From Clostridia bacterium (GTDB lineage: Bacteria; Bacillota; Clostridia; Christensenellales; UBA1242), in assembly GCA_017539765.1 (NCBI GenBank), contig JAFYCH010000002.1, forward strand, positions 1 to 7,149: a stretch of 7,149 nucleotides of DNA, given 5' to 3'. The translations under genes were made by a program, and so were the position numbers. The notes under the pieces are model-generated. The model made no database searches. It was not told the DNA's origin and saw only the letters and a program-made list of their open reading frames with translations. Within the stretch, counting starts at the first letter, position 1; each line of letters begins with the position of its first letter. Below are positions 6,234 to 7,149 of this stretch, one piece after another.

Positions 6234-6794
6234 ATGTTTCAAAAAATTAATTTTCATACAGAAGAAGCAAGAGATTTAGAAAATTACAAAGGCAAAGCAG
6301 TTATTGTTCATGCCGTAAGACCAAATCATGACGGTCCTGGTTTTCAAAAATTTAAGTATGTTGGTGTTATTGATCCAGACCTAAAAAATGAAATTTCAAT
6401 TTCACTTGGATTCTTTATCTTAAAAGTTGGCAAAATACATTTTTATTGTGATTTTGTCGTTAAAGAAAAAGCAAAATTAAATGAATGTTTTGTTATGTCA
6501 GTTGAAGATCCAGAAACAAACAAAATTATTTACGAAAACGGCACTGATTTAAAGTTTGAAGGTGAAGAAATTCTTGGCACAGGAAAAATTACTGGAGTGG
6601 AAGATCATCATCTTGAAAGGTTTGAAGGCAGACCTGCAATTCTTCTTAATACATTTAAAAGACAAAATCAAAACTGTATGCAATTGAGAGTTTCTGACGG
6701 AATTGCTTATATTGGCAATGTTCCAGAAGATTTTGAATTGGTTGAAACAAATTTTCAACTTGCAAACGAAGAAGCCGAAGAAGAAACATTATAA
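6234..6794 (+). CDS. Uncharacterised protein, 186 aa
   Basis: I do not recognise this protein. It has no signal peptide and no membrane helix, so it is probably cytoplasmic. It appears beta-rich, with hydrophobic strands such as KAVIVHAV, ISISLGFFILKVG and HFYCDFVV, and an acidic end (EEAEEETL). Two segments look related: residues 15-50, beginning LENYKGKAVIV and reaching YVGVIDPDL, and residues 127-169, beginning LERFEGRPAIL and reaching YIGNVPEDFEL. This suggests a duplicated small beta domain. Three cysteines (72, 85, 148) are scattered and form no metal-binding pair. The ATG at 6234 follows AGGTG (6225-6229) by 4 nt. The gene lies 76 bp after leuS, has its own promoter and ends at a strong terminator. 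Its position beside leuS does not by itself indicate a role in translation. Confidence 0.85.
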   Translation: MFQKINFHTEEARDLENYKGKAVIVHAVRPNHDGPGFQKFKYVGVIDPDLKNEISISLGFFILKVGKIHFYCDFVVKEKAKLNECFVMSVEDPETNKIIYENGTDLKFEGEEILGTGKITGVEDHHLERFEGRPAILLNTFKRQNQNCMQLRVSDGIAYIGNVPEDFELVETNFQLANEEAEEETL

Positions 6795-6799
6795 AAAAT

Positions 6800-6829
6800 A
6801 AAAAGTGAGAAACAAATCTCACTTTTTTT
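6800..6829. terminator. Bidirectional intrinsic terminator between convergent genes
   Basis: An 11-bp perfect stem (6800-6810 with 6817-6827, AAAAAGTGAGA/TCTCACTTTTT) has a 6-nt loop. Seven Ts (6823-6829) serve the plus strand. The A-rich bases at 6793-6804 give a U-tract on the minus strand. It can therefore end both the 186-aa gene and the opposing rubrerythrin gene, whose stop lies 20 bp beyond. Confidence 0.88.
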
Positions 6830-6849
6830 GTGCTTATTATTTTTTAATA

Positions 6850-7149
6850 TTAGTAGTTTTCACTCATAATTTCAAAATAGCTTTGTGGGTGATTGCAAAC
6901 AGGGCAAACTTCTGGTGCGTATTTTCCAACCACAATGTGTCCACAATTTCTGCACTTCCAAATTCTGTCACCATCACGAGAGAACACAATGCCGTTTTCG
7001 ATATTTTCAAGAAGTTTCAAATATCTTGCTTCGTGTTCCTTTTCAATTTTGCCGACTTCTTCAAACAAATATGCAATTTGTTCAAAACCTTCTTCTCTTG
7101 CAGTTTTTGCAAAGCCATCATACATATCTGTCCATTCATAGTTTTCGCC
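6850..7149 (-). CDS. rbr: Rubrerythrin, C-terminal part (5' end outside window)
   Basis: On the minus strand the frame stays open to the right edge, so the Met codon at 7123-7125 is internal. The last 99 residues are visible and begin [10 protein letters not shown]. This is the second half of the ferritin-like four-helix domain, with diiron ligands expected in GENYEW and in the EKEHEARY motif. A C-terminal rubredoxin domain follows, with two cysteine pairs: CRNC and, after [16 protein letters not shown]. These would bind one FeS4-type iron. Rubrerythrins reduce hydrogen peroxide to water in the cytoplasm of anaerobes, the rubredoxin domain passing electrons to the diiron site. All four cysteines are present and the spacing is normal. 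The domain order (ferritin-like then rubredoxin) is that of classical rubrerythrin, not the reversed form. The gene ends in TAA and shares the bidirectional terminator with the convergent neighbour. Confidence 0.95.
   Translation of the reverse strand, partial: GENYEWTDMYDGFAKTAREEGFEQIAYLFEEVGKIEKEHEARYLKLLENIENGIVFSRDGDRIWKCRNCGHIVVGKYAPEVCPVCNHPQSYFEIMSENY

Overview
The window is AT-rich chromosomal DNA of a low-GC anaerobic bacterium, most likely an uncultured Clostridia-like member of the Bacillota. This rests on strong AAGGAGG/AGGAG ribosome binding sites, a lipoprotein signal peptide, short U-tailed intrinsic terminators, A/T-biased codons and a rubrerythrin. The standard bacterial code fits: every visible stop is TAA or TAG, and tryptophan is written TGG. 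The taxonomic call is inference; no rRNA or other marker is present.

Layout, left to right. (1) The 3' end of an HD-GYP protein (c-di-GMP phosphodiesterase type), closed by a terminator. (2) An uncharacterised lipoprotein gene with its own promoter. A 26-bp imperfect palindrome covers the -35 box, so the gene is probably regulated; a strong terminator follows. (3) A two-gene unit transcribed from an extended -10 promoter: an uncharacterised single-pass surface protein with an acidic Pro/Asp/Asn/Gly-rich tail, then a small MscS-family mechanosensitive channel 32 bp downstream, then a terminator. (4) leuS, encoding leucyl-tRNA synthetase, with a near-consensus promoter, a very short leader, and unusual catalytic-loop and editing-domain motifs. 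(5) An unrecognised 186-aa protein with a possible internal duplication and its own extended -10 promoter. (6) On the opposite strand, the C-terminal part of a rubrerythrin running off the right edge. A terminator able to work in both directions separates it from gene 5.

The genes do not form one pathway. They look like several short transcription units covering signalling, envelope, translation and oxidative-stress functions. The most interesting parts are the surface protein/MscS pair, the palindromic operator in front of the lipoprotein, and the variant LeuRS motifs. I found no CRISPR array, insertion sequence, tRNA, rRNA or convincing riboswitch. The longest stretch without a gene is about 195 bp (337-531).
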